Shown piece after piece: positions 47,727 to 56,795 of a stretch of DNA of 64,000 nt (within the stretch, counting starts at the first letter, position 1; each line of letters starts with the position of its first letter). Below the pieces are notes generated by a model, which ran no database searches, was not told the DNA's origin, and saw only the letters and a list, made by a program, of their open reading frames with translations. The DNA is from Moanibacter sp964542645 (GTDB taxonomy: Bacteria > Verrucomicrobiota > Verrucomicrobiia > Opitutales > UBA2987): the NCBI GenBank assembly GCA_964542645.1, contig CAZIUG010000008.1, forward strand, positions 1-64,000, in the 5' to 3' direction. The translations under genes and the position numbers were made by a program.

Positions 47727-48437
47727 TTAGGGCATCAAGTTAATCTTTGCCACCCACCCGGAACTAGCATCGCAGTACATAAAACCCTCTCCGTATAGAG
47801 ACAATCCATGAGGTTGCGGATATGGCTCCGGTACCTCAATGCAATCAAGCTCTTCACCTGAATCCAGATCTAACTTCACAATCACCCGATCCCCGGTGAA
47901 AGTCACCCAAATCCCATCTTCCATGCGAACGACACCATGTGCCCTTTCGCGAGGAAGCTGGTAGACTCTCTCAACCGTCCAGTCCGGCAAAAGGACCTTG
48001 CTCATCTCCTTACGTCCCGGATGTGTTACCCAAACGACATCCTGCTCCAGATGATCGTATTCAAAACCATGGACCCCACCGCCACCAGGAACCAAATAGC
48101 GATTCACCGTGCTTCCATTCTCCGGATCAATCTTGAAAATTTCAGATGTTCCACTTTTGGGATCCGTCTCACGAACCGGCCGCCATCTTGACCCATCCCC
48201 GTTCGCCGCAAGCCAAAGGGCGCCACCTCCAAATGCCATCCCACTGGTATTAGACGATTCAGAAGGAATATCCCGAATAAACTTCGTATTCCCGTAGTCT
48301 GGATCAACACTCTCAATCTCCATTAAAGCAACCCGGCCTGTAATCTGATCCACAATCCATACCCCTTCATCCACCACCTGCAATCCATTGGGTAACGAAT
48401 ATGGCGCTCGAAATAATCTTTCAATGTTTACCTGCAT
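47727..48437 (-). CDS. Beta-propeller (SMP-30/NHL/Vgb-like) protein
   Basis: This 236-residue protein has repeated propeller strands: LPNGLQVVDEGVWIVDQ, GMAFGGGALWLAAN, VHGFEYDHLEQDVVWVTHP, AHGVVRMEDGIWVTF and PHGLSLYGEGFMYCD. The recurrent HG-x-W/Y or G-x-W-V pattern fits virginiamycin-lyase, SMP-30 and strictosidine-synthase propellers. The latter two include gluconolactonases and other lactone hydrolases. It has no signal peptide, so a cytoplasmic lactonase feeding the sugar-acid dehydratases is an attractive but unproven role. GAAAGGA precedes the ATG. It is 183 bp downstream of the enolase gene at 48621. Confidence 0.6.
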   Translation of the reverse strand: MQVNIERLFRAPYSLPNGLQVVDEGVWIVDQITGRVALMEIESVDPDYGNTKFIRDIPSESSNTSGMAFGGGALWLAANGDGSRWRPVRETDPKSGTSEIFKIDPENGSTVNRYLVPGGGGVHGFEYDHLEQDVVWVTHPGRKEMSKVLLPDWTVERVYQLPRERAHGVVRMEDGIWVTFTGDRVIVKLDLDSGEELDCIEVPEPYPQPHGLSLYGEGFMYCDASSGWVAKINLMP

Positions 48438-48620
48438 ATATCCTTTCTTTCTAGCACTGCTGTAGACGATTGAGGGATCAAATCAAAAATCAGTCAAGAC
48501 GCGATGAATCGATCAGACAAAGAACTTCCTTGATTTTCGACCATCAACAAGGACTAAAAGCTTACGTCTCGCGAAATAAGACTTCATAAATCGATCTAGA
48601 CACTGAGAGGTCGGTTGATC

Positions 48621-49781
48621 TCAATCGTACACACCCTCTCCTGTCTTATGGGCCTCAATATAGTCCCAATCAAGCTCAACTCCTAATCCAGGGCCTTCAG
48701 GCACTTCGACACAACCTTTCTCATCGACCGAATCGAGCTCATCAAGCCAGCGCCGCTCGCAGAAGATTGGCGGTTTTGTGTTTGAAATCTTCGGATGTAC
48801 AAGCCCGAGCTCATAATAGTTGGCGTTACGTAGGGTCGACATAATATGCCGATGTGCTAAAGAGCCACCGTGCAACTCCACGTCTAACCCATGAGCTTCG
48901 GCCAGTGATGCAAGCTTCATTACACCCGTTATCCCTCCGTCGGCATTGGCGTTGGCGCGTACAAAATCGGTAGCTCCTGTATATATAGTGTCTGCCTTCG
49001 CCTCTAGTCCTCGGACATGCTCTCCCATTAACATAGGAGTCTTGATTAGTTCTCGGAGTTTTGCGTGTGCGAAACGTGAGAATCCCCCACCTCTAAAAGG
49101 ATCCTCATACCACATGTAATGAGCCTCATCAACAGCACGCCCCACTTTAAGAACATCCTCAAAGGTCTGAAAAGCCCCTGCGGGATCCAGTAAAAGGTCC
49201 ATTTTTTCTCCTACGGCTTCCCGTATAGCCAATACCGCATCAATTTCCCGGTCAATAGGACCGTTGACCCAACCATGAATTTTAAAAGCGGGGTATCCAT
49301 ACTCGTCTTTACAGTACTTGGCAAATTGGCCAAAATCTCCTGGAGTTGTGAGGCCTCCATTCTCATCACCATGATAGGTTGAGGCATATGCGGGGAGTTT
49401 TTTGCGCCAACCTCCTCCGAGGAGCTCGTAGACGGGAGCACCGTATAACTTTCCAGCAAAATCCCAAAGAGCAATATCGACTGCTCCTGGTGGCGTACCG
49501 TCCGACGTTCTATTAGCACGTTTGAGATCATGCCAAATAATCTCACGGTCTAACGGATTCCGTCCTAGCAAATAGTGCGCACTCCTTTCATCAATCCCTC
49601 CAAGGGTCTGGCCACTAACACCAGCACTGGTTTCAATGGTTAGAATACTCCCTTTTTGGGGCAAGGTTGCACCCGCCTTGTAAACGAGATCAAATCCATA
49701 TCGTGACTCTAGGCTCAGATTTTCCGTTTCATGGCTAAACTGAGTAACTGAGATTCGTGTAATCTTAATGTCCTTGGACAT
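48621..49781 (-). CDS. Enolase-superfamily (mandelate racemase-like) enzyme
   Basis: This 386-residue enzyme has K167 (AFKIHGW), D199 (LLLDPAG), E226 (WYEDP) and E254 (LMGEHV), and a seventh-strand His in VELHGG (H304). The block TDFVRANANADGGITG resembles the two N303 paralogs at 2739 and 54572, so the three form one subgroup, but here the His is retained. The N-terminus is about 15 residues longer than theirs. GCGAAAGGA precedes the ATG. It converges with nothing and sits upstream of the propeller protein. The substrate is unknown. Confidence 0.85.
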   Translation of the reverse strand: MSKDIKITRISVTQFSHETENLSLESRYGFDLVYKAGATLPQKGSILTIETSAGVSGQTLGGIDERSAHYLLGRNPLDREIIWHDLKRANRTSDGTPPGAVDIALWDFAGKLYGAPVYELLGGGWRKKLPAYASTYHGDENGGLTTPGDFGQFAKYCKDEYGYPAFKIHGWVNGPIDREIDAVLAIREAVGEKMDLLLDPAGAFQTFEDVLKVGRAVDEAHYMWYEDPFRGGGFSRFAHAKLRELIKTPMLMGEHVRGLEAKADTIYTGATDFVRANANADGGITGVMKLASLAEAHGLDVELHGGSLAHRHIMSTLRNANYYELGLVHPKISNTKPPIFCERRWLDELDSVDEKGCVEVPEGPGLGVELDWDYIEAHKTGEGVYD

Positions 49782-50121
49782 GAAATTCCTTTCGCTAATA
49801 TTTCACAATGATAACCCCTACTCATTAAAACCCCATGATTAAGAATTTCTCGAGAAAAAATCCACCGAAATTAACCCATAGGATCAAAATTAAGCAATTT
49901 AGGCTATGTCTGATTATGAATATTCTTCCACCCAAACTGTAAACCAATCTTACAGTACCACTCGAAAAGAATATTTTGACGTCTAATAGTAAGCTGTTCC
50001 CAAACCCAATCATCTCCTTTCTTGCATTCACAATAGAGCTATATTAATGTGTTTATTTACAGACTAAGTCTTGGGTAATGCAGCTAACTACGAACCATCA
50101 CTAGAAACTTCCTTTAGAACC

Positions 50122-51366
50122 ATGAATTCCGAACCACTCTCGAGAAATCGCCACCATCCTCTTGAGGGTATCGAGAGACAGAATATTAAAATTACCGATC
50201 TGAAAGTCACCCTCCTCTCTGTCGAATATCCACCTGAGGAACAACTTTTGGTTGGCAAAGGGATTTGGTGGAAGTCGGATTCCATTATAGTCGAAATATT
50301 CACTGACCATGGGATCGTTGGTATTGGTGGTTCTAGCCGCTATAGCGGTCAGGGTTGCTGCATCCCGGTCAAAACATTTCTCGAGGCAATAGTAAAACCG
50401 GCATTAGTCGGGAAAAACCCATTTGATGTCCACAAGCTCGCCTGGGGAGGAGGAAGTGGTGTGGGCCGATCTGCCTGGGCTGGAGCCGAGGCCGCGATGT
50501 TCGATATTGTTGGCAAAGTAAGCGGTCGTCCGGTTTATGACTTGCTCGCTGTTGATGCAGAGCCAAACACCCACCTACGAGTATATGCCAGCGCCGGAGT
50601 CAAATACGCTTGGTACGACCGTCCCGAGCAGCTGATCGAAGAAGCGGCCGCGATTAAAGAGCAAGGGTTTACTGCTTACAAATTCCGACCTGGAACCTAT
50701 TGGGATTACAGCGGTATAACAGTGGACAAGTTCATTCCCTACCTCGTTAAAGTCCGAGAATCAGTTGGTCCCAAATTTGATCTCGCACTAGAACTAAGGC
50801 CCTGGTCCCTTGAAGAAGCCCTCCAACTTGCTCCAGTTTTGGAAGACTTAAATTTCACCTGGTTTGAAGAACCCATGGTGCGTAATAGAAAAGACTCATT
50901 CGAACAGCACCTTCGCCTTCAGGAAGCTCTGCCTACAGTTATGATCTCGGGTGGAGAAGGATTGATCAATCCGCATGAGTTGAAAGAGTGGTTCGACCGC
51001 GGTGCCTACGACATGCTTCAACCAGATGCCGGCCGGATCGGACTAATGGAAGCCTGGCGGGTCATTCGTATGGCCGCCCTTGAAGGGAAACCGTTTTGCC
51101 CCCATAATTGGGGTGATGGGAGCTGCACCTTGGCTAACGCTGCTCTTGTCGCCGCTAGTCCTAATGCGCTCATGCTTGAACGCTTCGAAACCTTTGATCC
51201 ACTTCGAACAGAAATCTTCAAGGAACCCCTAGATGTCGTGGATGGCTATATGGATTTGCCTAATAAACCTGGATTTGGAGTCGATCTCGCGGAAAATCTG
51301 GAAGAGAAATTCCCCTATCTACCAGGTGGCTACAGCGATCGGCCAAATACCATAATATGCGGGTAA
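50122..51366 (+). CDS. Enolase-superfamily enzyme with Glu in place of the third-strand Asp
   Basis: Counting from the ATG at 50122, the protein has 414 residues. A TTG 17 codons upstream at 50071 is another possible start, and the family core begins about 20 residues in either way. Active-site positions (upstream-start numbering) are K204 (AYKFRPG), E241 in LALELRP where most relatives have Asp, E266 (WFEEP), E296 (SGGEG), D319 (LQPDAG) and H345 (FCPHNWG). The remaining site looks complete. The D-to-E change at the first metal ligand is unusual and may alter metal geometry. It stands alone on the plus strand, divergent from the gene at 48621, with a 233-bp gap to the next PhyH gene. Confidence 0.82.
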   Translation: MNSEPLSRNRHHPLEGIERQNIKITDLKVTLLSVEYPPEEQLLVGKGIWWKSDSIIVEIFTDHGIVGIGGSSRYSGQGCCIPVKTFLEAIVKPALVGKNPFDVHKLAWGGGSGVGRSAWAGAEAAMFDIVGKVSGRPVYDLLAVDAEPNTHLRVYASAGVKYAWYDRPEQLIEEAAAIKEQGFTAYKFRPGTYWDYSGITVDKFIPYLVKVRESVGPKFDLALELRPWSLEEALQLAPVLEDLNFTWFEEPMVRNRKDSFEQHLRLQEALPTVMISGGEGLINPHELKEWFDRGAYDMLQPDAGRIGLMEAWRVIRMAALEGKPFCPHNWGDGSCTLANAALVAASPNALMLERFETFDPLRTEIFKEPLDVVDGYMDLPNKPGFGVDLAENLEEKFPYLPGGYSDRPNTIICG

Positions 51367-51599
51367 CAGTTTGTACTGTATAGCTTCCGTGAATAAACTT
51401 TATATTAAGCACAGGATCTTAATAAGTAAAACTAACCGGATTAATCAGGCATGCGGTCCCAAACCATCCTATGATTTTGTTCTCTCCTGGGGTCAGGCGA
51501 ACGTTTATAGAGCATAGGCTGCGGCCGACATTAATCTTTCAATTCGTCAAATTTTCTTGAACAATAGATAGTGCACTCGTGTGACGATGAGCCTCTAAG

Positions 51600-52394
51600 A
51601 TGCGCCAGAAGCTAACTAGTAAAGAGTGGGAAACCTTCGAGACACAAGGATTCGTTCGTCTGGGCAAGGTCGTAGACAATGATGAACTAGACAAGCTGCG
51701 AGTGCGCATAAATGAAATCATGATGGGAACAGCCCAGGTTCCTTATGATCTCATGATGATGCAGCTTGATTCAAAAACTGGTGGATATAAGGATATGCCG
51801 AAGCAAACACTTGGCCATAAAGGAGCTACACTGGCTTATCGGAAAATACAAGGGCTTGAATTTGATCCCCTTTTTCTCAACTACCTTCAAAAGCCGCTTT
51901 TTCTGAATATTTGCGAACGAGCCTATGGCAAAGGAATTCCTTTCTCGATTTTCCGAGCCATGTTCATGAACAAACCCGCTGGGAAGGGAACTGTGCTACC
52001 TTGGCACCAGGATAACTTCCCCGGAGTTGACAAGCCTCCCTTTATCACTGTTTGGATGGCCTTAGATGATTCAAAAGTAGAGAACGGATGCGTTAAAGTC
52101 CTCCCTGGCTCACATCACCAATTCGAGATAAATGATCCTACTGTCTTTCTTAACCAAGAACAGATTAATGAAGTCCTCCCCCGCTATTCTGATGAAATGC
52201 TGGAATGCAAAGCTGGAGAAGGGTTTCTTTTGCACAATTTCCTGTTACACAGCTCCGAGGTTAACTCAACAACTGAGCCTCGTCGTGCTTTCAGTGTCTG
52301 CTATATGAATGGTCGCTCCACCAGCATAAAAGATCATACGGGTTTTCCGATAGCTTTTGGTGAAGGCGCTCTAGTACCGAAGTCTATTGGGTAG
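51600..52394 (+). CDS. PhyH-family dioxygenase
   Basis: This 264-residue protein has H136-x-D138 (PWHQDNFPG), GCVKVLPGSHHQ, a distal His in FLLHSSE (H217) and Arg in EPRRAFSVCYM (R229). WEKFE-type helices at the N-terminus (KEWETFETQGFVRLG) are the standard PhyH opening. It has full length with no broken residues. It is followed after 124 bp by the msrB-msrA pair, which is probably a separate unit. Confidence 0.87.
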   Translation: MRQKLTSKEWETFETQGFVRLGKVVDNDELDKLRVRINEIMMGTAQVPYDLMMMQLDSKTGGYKDMPKQTLGHKGATLAYRKIQGLEFDPLFLNYLQKPLFLNICERAYGKGIPFSIFRAMFMNKPAGKGTVLPWHQDNFPGVDKPPFITVWMALDDSKVENGCVKVLPGSHHQFEINDPTVFLNQEQINEVLPRYSDEMLECKAGEGFLLHNFLLHSSEVNSTTEPRRAFSVCYMNGRSTSIKDHTGFPIAFGEGALVPKSIG

Positions 52395-52518
52395 AATAGT
52401 GGGATTAAAGATTGAGATAGGGTTTATCTACAGGGGTAGTGCTATTTTTTCATTATAGTGTAGGAGACAAACCGGGTTTCTCGGCAAGAATTCACCTATC
52501 GGCAATGAAAGCTAAGCC

Positions 52519-53055
52519 ATGAAATCCTATTTCAAGCCATTGTTGATTTCCTGTACCTTTACGTTTATGACAGAGATGCAAGCTGACAAAGAAAACTATA
52601 CACCCATCGAGTTGATCGTCAAATCGGAGGCCGAATGGCAGCAAGAACTGAATCATGAAGAATACCAGGTCCTTCGCAAAGAAGGCACTGAAAGGGCTGG
52701 CACCAGTGAACTTCTCAACGAGAAACGGTCAGGAATCTACACCTGTACAGGATGCAACCTCCCCTTGTTCTCATCTGTAACGAAATTCGAAAGTGGAACC
52801 GGATGGCCAAGCTACCACGCGCCGATCGACTCCAGACATGTTGGAATGAAGGTAGACAAAAAGCTCTGGACAACACGAACGGAAGTGCATTGTTCACGAT
52901 GCGGAGGACACTTGGGTCACGTTTTTAAGGATGGCCCCGCTCCTACAGGTCTACGTTATTGTATCAACGGAGTTGCTCTTGATTTCGTCCCCATGGGAGA
53001 AGAAAATATCGGTCAAAGCGAACCCGATATCACCCACAAAGACATCCTAGATTGA
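52519..53055 (+). CDS. msrB: Exported methionine-(R)-sulfoxide reductase
   Basis: This 178-residue protein has an N-terminal hydrophobic segment (PLLISCTFTFMT, 7-18) with a basic start, consistent with a signal or lipoprotein-type leader. The zinc Cys pairs C76/C79 (YTCTGC) and C125/C128 (HCSRCGG) are present, as is the catalytic Cys in RYCINGVAL (C148). It reduces Met-(R)-sulfoxide in proteins, probably in the periplasm. It is followed 41 bp later by msrA, so the two stereospecific repair enzymes form an operon. Export suggests protection of envelope proteins from oxidants. Confidence 0.93.
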   Translation: MKSYFKPLLISCTFTFMTEMQADKENYTPIELIVKSEAEWQQELNHEEYQVLRKEGTERAGTSELLNEKRSGIYTCTGCNLPLFSSVTKFESGTGWPSYHAPIDSRHVGMKVDKKLWTTRTEVHCSRCGGHLGHVFKDGPAPTGLRYCINGVALDFVPMGEENIGQSEPDITHKDILD

Positions 53056-53096
53056 TCTGCTCTACCCGAACATTCTCAACTTGCTTCGTATTCTCT

Positions 53097-53696
53097 ATGT
53101 ACCGATCTTCTCTACTACTTGCTTCTGTCTTTATTCTCTTTTCAACCATCACGCAGGGGGAAAATCGTACTGCGCTATTTGCCGGCGGCTGTTTCTGGTG
53201 CATGGAATCCCCCTTCGACAAGTTAGCCGGGGTCATAGAGACGACTTCAGGTTACGCTGGAGGCAGTTTAGAGTATCCAACCTACAAGGAGGTTTCAACA
53301 GGGGAAACAACACATTTAGAAGTCGTTCAGGTGACATACGATCCTGAGAAGTCTAGTTTCAAAAAGCTGCTAGAAGTTTTTTGGGTAAACATCGATCCCT
53401 CAGACTCGCTTGGCCAATTCTGCGACAGGGGAAGCTCCTATCTGACTGCAATATTTTACGGTTCCAAAAACGAGGAAAAACTAGCACAATATTCCAAAAA
53501 TTATGTGGCTAGAATAATAAAACAACCGATCGCTACAAAGCTTGTTAAACTGACTAAATTCTGGCCAGCGGAAACCTACCATCAAGACTATTACAAAAAG
53601 AACCCGAAGCGGTACAGATTCTACCGGAAAAAATGCGGTCGAGACAGACGGCTAAAAGAACTCTGGGCTAGTAAACCATTGGTACTAGACATCTAG
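53097..53696 (+). CDS. msrA: Exported methionine-(S)-sulfoxide reductase
   Basis: This 199-residue protein has a clear signal peptide (YRSSLLLASVFILFSTITQG) followed by the GGCFWC active site (C32, with C35 as partner). The IDPSDSLGQFCDRGSSYLTA block is the MsrA substrate loop, although relatives usually read QYRTA where this has SYLTA. ATG 53097 is chosen because it gives a compact signal peptide. A TTG at 53052, overlapping the msrB stop, is an alternative with a 15-residue longer leader. It works with msrB just upstream. Confidence 0.9.
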   Translation: MYRSSLLLASVFILFSTITQGENRTALFAGGCFWCMESPFDKLAGVIETTSGYAGGSLEYPTYKEVSTGETTHLEVVQVTYDPEKSSFKKLLEVFWVNIDPSDSLGQFCDRGSSYLTAIFYGSKNEEKLAQYSKNYVARIIKQPIATKLVKLTKFWPAETYHQDYYKKNPKRYRFYRKKCGRDRRLKELWASKPLVLDI

Positions 53697-53950
53697 TCTT
53701 TGGAGGGATCGAAACGCAACGTCGTTCCCCAGCGAGTTACAACTTCAATAATTACCGATTGATTAAAATATTTCCGTCTATGAGATCGCTGTATCAAAGT
53801 GCGTTTTCATAGTTTGATCTCCGCACCCCTTTGGAAACACGTCATCTCACTAGGTAAGCGTATCTCGTTGACTATTTAAGGGCGTAATTCCATTTAGATG
53901 AGTTAATCCCATTCGCCAATCTCTGGTTAAAATCTAAGGAAATAAACAAC

Positions 53951-54547
53951 ATGCAAGCAATCGTCTTATCCGGCCAAAATCATCGATTCAACGAAAGCGC
54001 CCAGGTGATTCAAGACTTCCTGAATCAAAACGCTGAAATCAAGGCTGAATTGATCGAGGACAAGAATATCCTCCTAGATCTAAACCGATACGATGTCTGT
54101 GTATTTGGAACAGGGTTCACTGATCTGACTCACGAACAAGAACGCGGACTGTTCGACTATGTTGCAGGTGGTGGTGGGCTTGTTGGTGTACATGGAGCTG
54201 CCTGGCAGATCCCTTCCCGCGCTGTCCCCTTGTTGGGTGGACATGCTAATTGGCATCCACCTGGTCTTACTTTCGAGGTCGAGATCGAGGACCACGAACA
54301 TGAGATTACTTCTGGAATCCAGAGTTTCGAGGTTGACGACGAGATTTATATGTCCGCTTGGGATCCCTCGATTCATATATTGGCATCAGCAATATGGGAG
54401 GATAACCCCGCCCAGCCTATGGCCTGGACCCAAAAATACGGTGAGGGACGAGTGTTCTATACAACCCTTGGACATGGACCAGACACCTTTAAGCGGGAAA
54501 TGATGCAACAAATGGTGACAAACAGTGTAGTATGGGCTGCTGGCTAG
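53951..54547 (+). CDS. ThuA-like domain protein
   Basis: This 198-residue protein has the ThuA (class I glutamine amidotransferase-like) fold: AIVLSGQNHRFNES at the start, YDVCVFGTGFTDLTHEQERGL, GGGLVGVHGAAW (57-83) and YGEGRVFYTTLGHGPDTFKRE near the end. ThuA proteins take part in trehalose or 3-keto-sugar catabolism with Gfo/Idh enzymes. AAGGAA precedes the ATG at 53951. It is short relative to many members, but contains the whole domain. It converges with the enolase paralog at 54572. Confidence 0.85.
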   Translation: MQAIVLSGQNHRFNESAQVIQDFLNQNAEIKAELIEDKNILLDLNRYDVCVFGTGFTDLTHEQERGLFDYVAGGGGLVGVHGAAWQIPSRAVPLLGGHANWHPPGLTFEVEIEDHEHEITSGIQSFEVDDEIYMSAWDPSIHILASAIWEDNPAQPMAWTQKYGEGRVFYTTLGHGPDTFKREMMQQMVTNSVVWAAG

Positions 54548-54571
54548 TGGTTTAATTACTATTTGTTCGAA

Positions 54572-55711
54572 TTATAGCACCGCTGTCCGAATCTTCTCAA
54601 AATAGGAACGATCCCAATCGGCGCCCCATCCTGGGCCTTCAGGCGGAGCAATTCTCCCATTAACGGGAACAGGTGGATTTAACAATCCTATCTCCTTCCC
54701 TGCCTCATCTCGCGATCCGCACGGAAAATACTCGTAGTAGGTCGTATTCCCAATGGCACACATCATGTGTGAGTGTACCAACCCAAATAGGCCTCCTGGC
54801 CCGTTTAGTTCGACAGTGGTATTGTGCAATTCAGCCATATGAGCAAGCTTCACAAGAGAGGTAACCCCATGTCGCGCATTAGCGCGAATCCGGTCTGTAG
54901 CACCTTTGATTAACCAAGTCGCACTCAATTTTAAATCATGCATCATCGATTCCAATGCCATGACAGATATATCAAGAGCTGCACAAAGCCGTTGTAAGGG
55001 AATCATATCTCGGTCCGGGAGGGGTTCCTCAAACCAAAGAAACCCAAGTTGCTCCAGAGCTCTTCCAACTTGCACGGCTTCTTCGAATGTATAGGTACAG
55101 ACGGCGGCGTCGTGCAATAGCTCAACATTAGGGCCTATCGCTTCACGCACTGCTTCAGACCAAGCAACATTCTCACGCCCACGACCAGAAAAGTGGTCCT
55201 TCAATGCAGAAAAGCCCATATCTAGGGCTTTATGTGCGTCTTCAATTGCAGCCTTCTTGTCTTTACCACCGTAATTGTAGTAAGCGGGCGCCTCGGATCG
55301 TGCTCTACCCAGCATTCGGCAAACCGACATGCCCGAGACCTTTCCAGCAATATCCCAAAGACAATTGTCAAATGCACCGAACCATCCTGGCTGAATAAAT
55401 ATAAAGCGTGTCGCGTAACTCAATTTTGAGTTCAGCCTTTCGCGATCGAGAGGATCCTCTCCGACCGCAAGATGACGAAGATGATCAAGATCGCTCTGCA
55501 ACATCTTGCGATAACGTGCATCACCCACCGTGCACATCCCCTCAACACCGTCATCAGTCGTAACATGCATCACATGTATAACACCTTGAGCTTGTGTACT
55601 TTCCACACGAGACCAATAGCGCCAGGATCCTTCCTCCATATTGACCAGGTTAAAACGACCTGTTTCGCCCAATTTTTCAAAAACGGATAGAGTGATGGAT
55701 TTGATCTTCAT
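54572..55711 (-). CDS. Enolase-superfamily enzyme, paralog B (N303 type)
   Basis: This 379-residue protein is the close paralog of the one at 2739-3893. Both share GWFGAFDNCLWDI, the TD-[LR]-[LI]-R-x-NAR block and ELNGxGGLFGLVH. The metal acids are D201 (LLHDA), E228 (WFEEP) and E254 (ALESM), with K171 (ALKDHF). At the seventh strand it again has Asn (N303), where mandelate-racemase types have His. Identical numbering across both proteins shows an old but tight duplication. It probably enolises a carboxylate with a one-base mechanism. AGGTG precedes the ATG at 55711. Confidence 0.85.
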   Translation of the reverse strand: MKIKSITLSVFEKLGETGRFNLVNMEEGSWRYWSRVESTQAQGVIHVMHVTTDDGVEGMCTVGDARYRKMLQSDLDHLRHLAVGEDPLDRERLNSKLSYATRFIFIQPGWFGAFDNCLWDIAGKVSGMSVCRMLGRARSEAPAYYNYGGKDKKAAIEDAHKALDMGFSALKDHFSGRGRENVAWSEAVREAIGPNVELLHDAAVCTYTFEEAVQVGRALEQLGFLWFEEPLPDRDMIPLQRLCAALDISVMALESMMHDLKLSATWLIKGATDRIRANARHGVTSLVKLAHMAELHNTTVELNGPGGLFGLVHSHMMCAIGNTTYYEYFPCGSRDEAGKEIGLLNPPVPVNGRIAPPEGPGWGADWDRSYFEKIRTAVL

Positions 55712-56114
55712 ATTACGTTCACCTAAAAAGAAAGGGTTATAGATTTGCTTAAGGGCATTTGAACAATCAGGTAGATGAAACAGAATTTTTGATTTAAAAT
55801 AATACCACCTAACCGGTTAATTTGATGTTTAAAAGGATCAAGTCAATGTCACCAGGGTTAAAACAAAGAGACGCTAAACATGGTTCCCCAAAACACTAAC
55901 GAGAAAATCACCTTAATGAAATCTACAAAATGGCGATTGTATTACAATTCTAGATGGTCGAATTCTTTTCAATCCAGAGGAGCAATCTGTAGGTCAAATT
56001 TTCGATCTATCTTCAATCTAACACACAACCCAATCTAGAAAATTACTCCACCGAGGATTCAGCACACCGAATAAGGCTGGACATTCTTAATCTACGCTAC
56101 ACGATCTTGCGCAT
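55712..56114. other. divergent intergenic region, 403 bp
   Basis: This region separates the divergent enolase paralog B and P-loop-like genes. It is AT-rich. No open frame, tRNA, repeat or strong hairpin is visible. It presumably holds two promoters. Confidence 0.4.
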
Positions 56115-56732
56115 ATGCGTATCATTGTGGTGGGCTGCGAGTACTCTGGCGTCAGCACCCTGATTGACGGGATCTTTCAGTGGGGCAAGGAACGTGGAAT
56201 CAATCATCATCTGGACGACCATTTCACAATCCCTGACGGAATGCATCTCGCGCCTGCTGAGCAACAAGCAATGCTCGATATGCTACCAGCCATTAAAGAG
56301 CGCTACCAGCGCTTCCAAATTGCCTATCACGTTTTACTTCTACATAAATACGACCATATCCTGCTTGGGGGTTTCCATATCGAGGAGAAAGTTTATGGCC
56401 CCAAGTATTACTATCCAGGAATCAATATCGAAATTCGGGAATATGAGCCAAAATTCCCTGATGATGTAGTTCTAGTTCACCTGTATGCGACTCCCGAAGT
56501 CATTCGATTACGTATGGATGCAGCTCCCCATCCCCACCAGCTCGTTCCTTCCAAAGACGTGGAAGAGGTTCTCGATAAATTCGATGCTGAAGTCCGATCT
56601 TCGTGGATTCAACGCCGATTCTCTATCGACACCTCCACTCTGACACCAGATTCGCTTGTAGAGGCGTTCCTGAAGGGATCGGTTCCATTCCTCAATACTG
56701 AAGATGGGAATAATAGGTTACTTCTTGGATAG
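56115..56732 (+). CDS. Nucleotide-kinase-like protein with a degenerate P-loop
   Basis: This 205-residue alpha/beta protein starts like a P-loop kinase: MRIIVVGCEYSGVSTLIDG (1-19). The spacing and the ST fit a Walker A motif, but the essential Lys is Val (GVST in place of GKST). Later elements resemble small-molecule kinases: LDDHF (33-37), DHILLGGF, VLVHLYATPEVIRLRM and an acidic helix. With the Lys gone, ATP phosphotransfer is doubtful, and it may bind nucleotide weakly or serve as a partner. It is 63 bp upstream of a PhyH gene on the same strand, suggesting a common transcript and role. Confidence 0.65.
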   Translation: MRIIVVGCEYSGVSTLIDGIFQWGKERGINHHLDDHFTIPDGMHLAPAEQQAMLDMLPAIKERYQRFQIAYHVLLLHKYDHILLGGFHIEEKVYGPKYYYPGINIEIREYEPKFPDDVVLVHLYATPEVIRLRMDAAPHPHQLVPSKDVEEVLDKFDAEVRSSWIQRRFSIDTSTLTPDSLVEAFLKGSVPFLNTEDGNNRLLLG

Positions 56733-56795
56733 ACGGGATATTCTACAGGGCCACTTAAATTAGTTTTGAAAAACAAGACAATATAACAACGGCAA

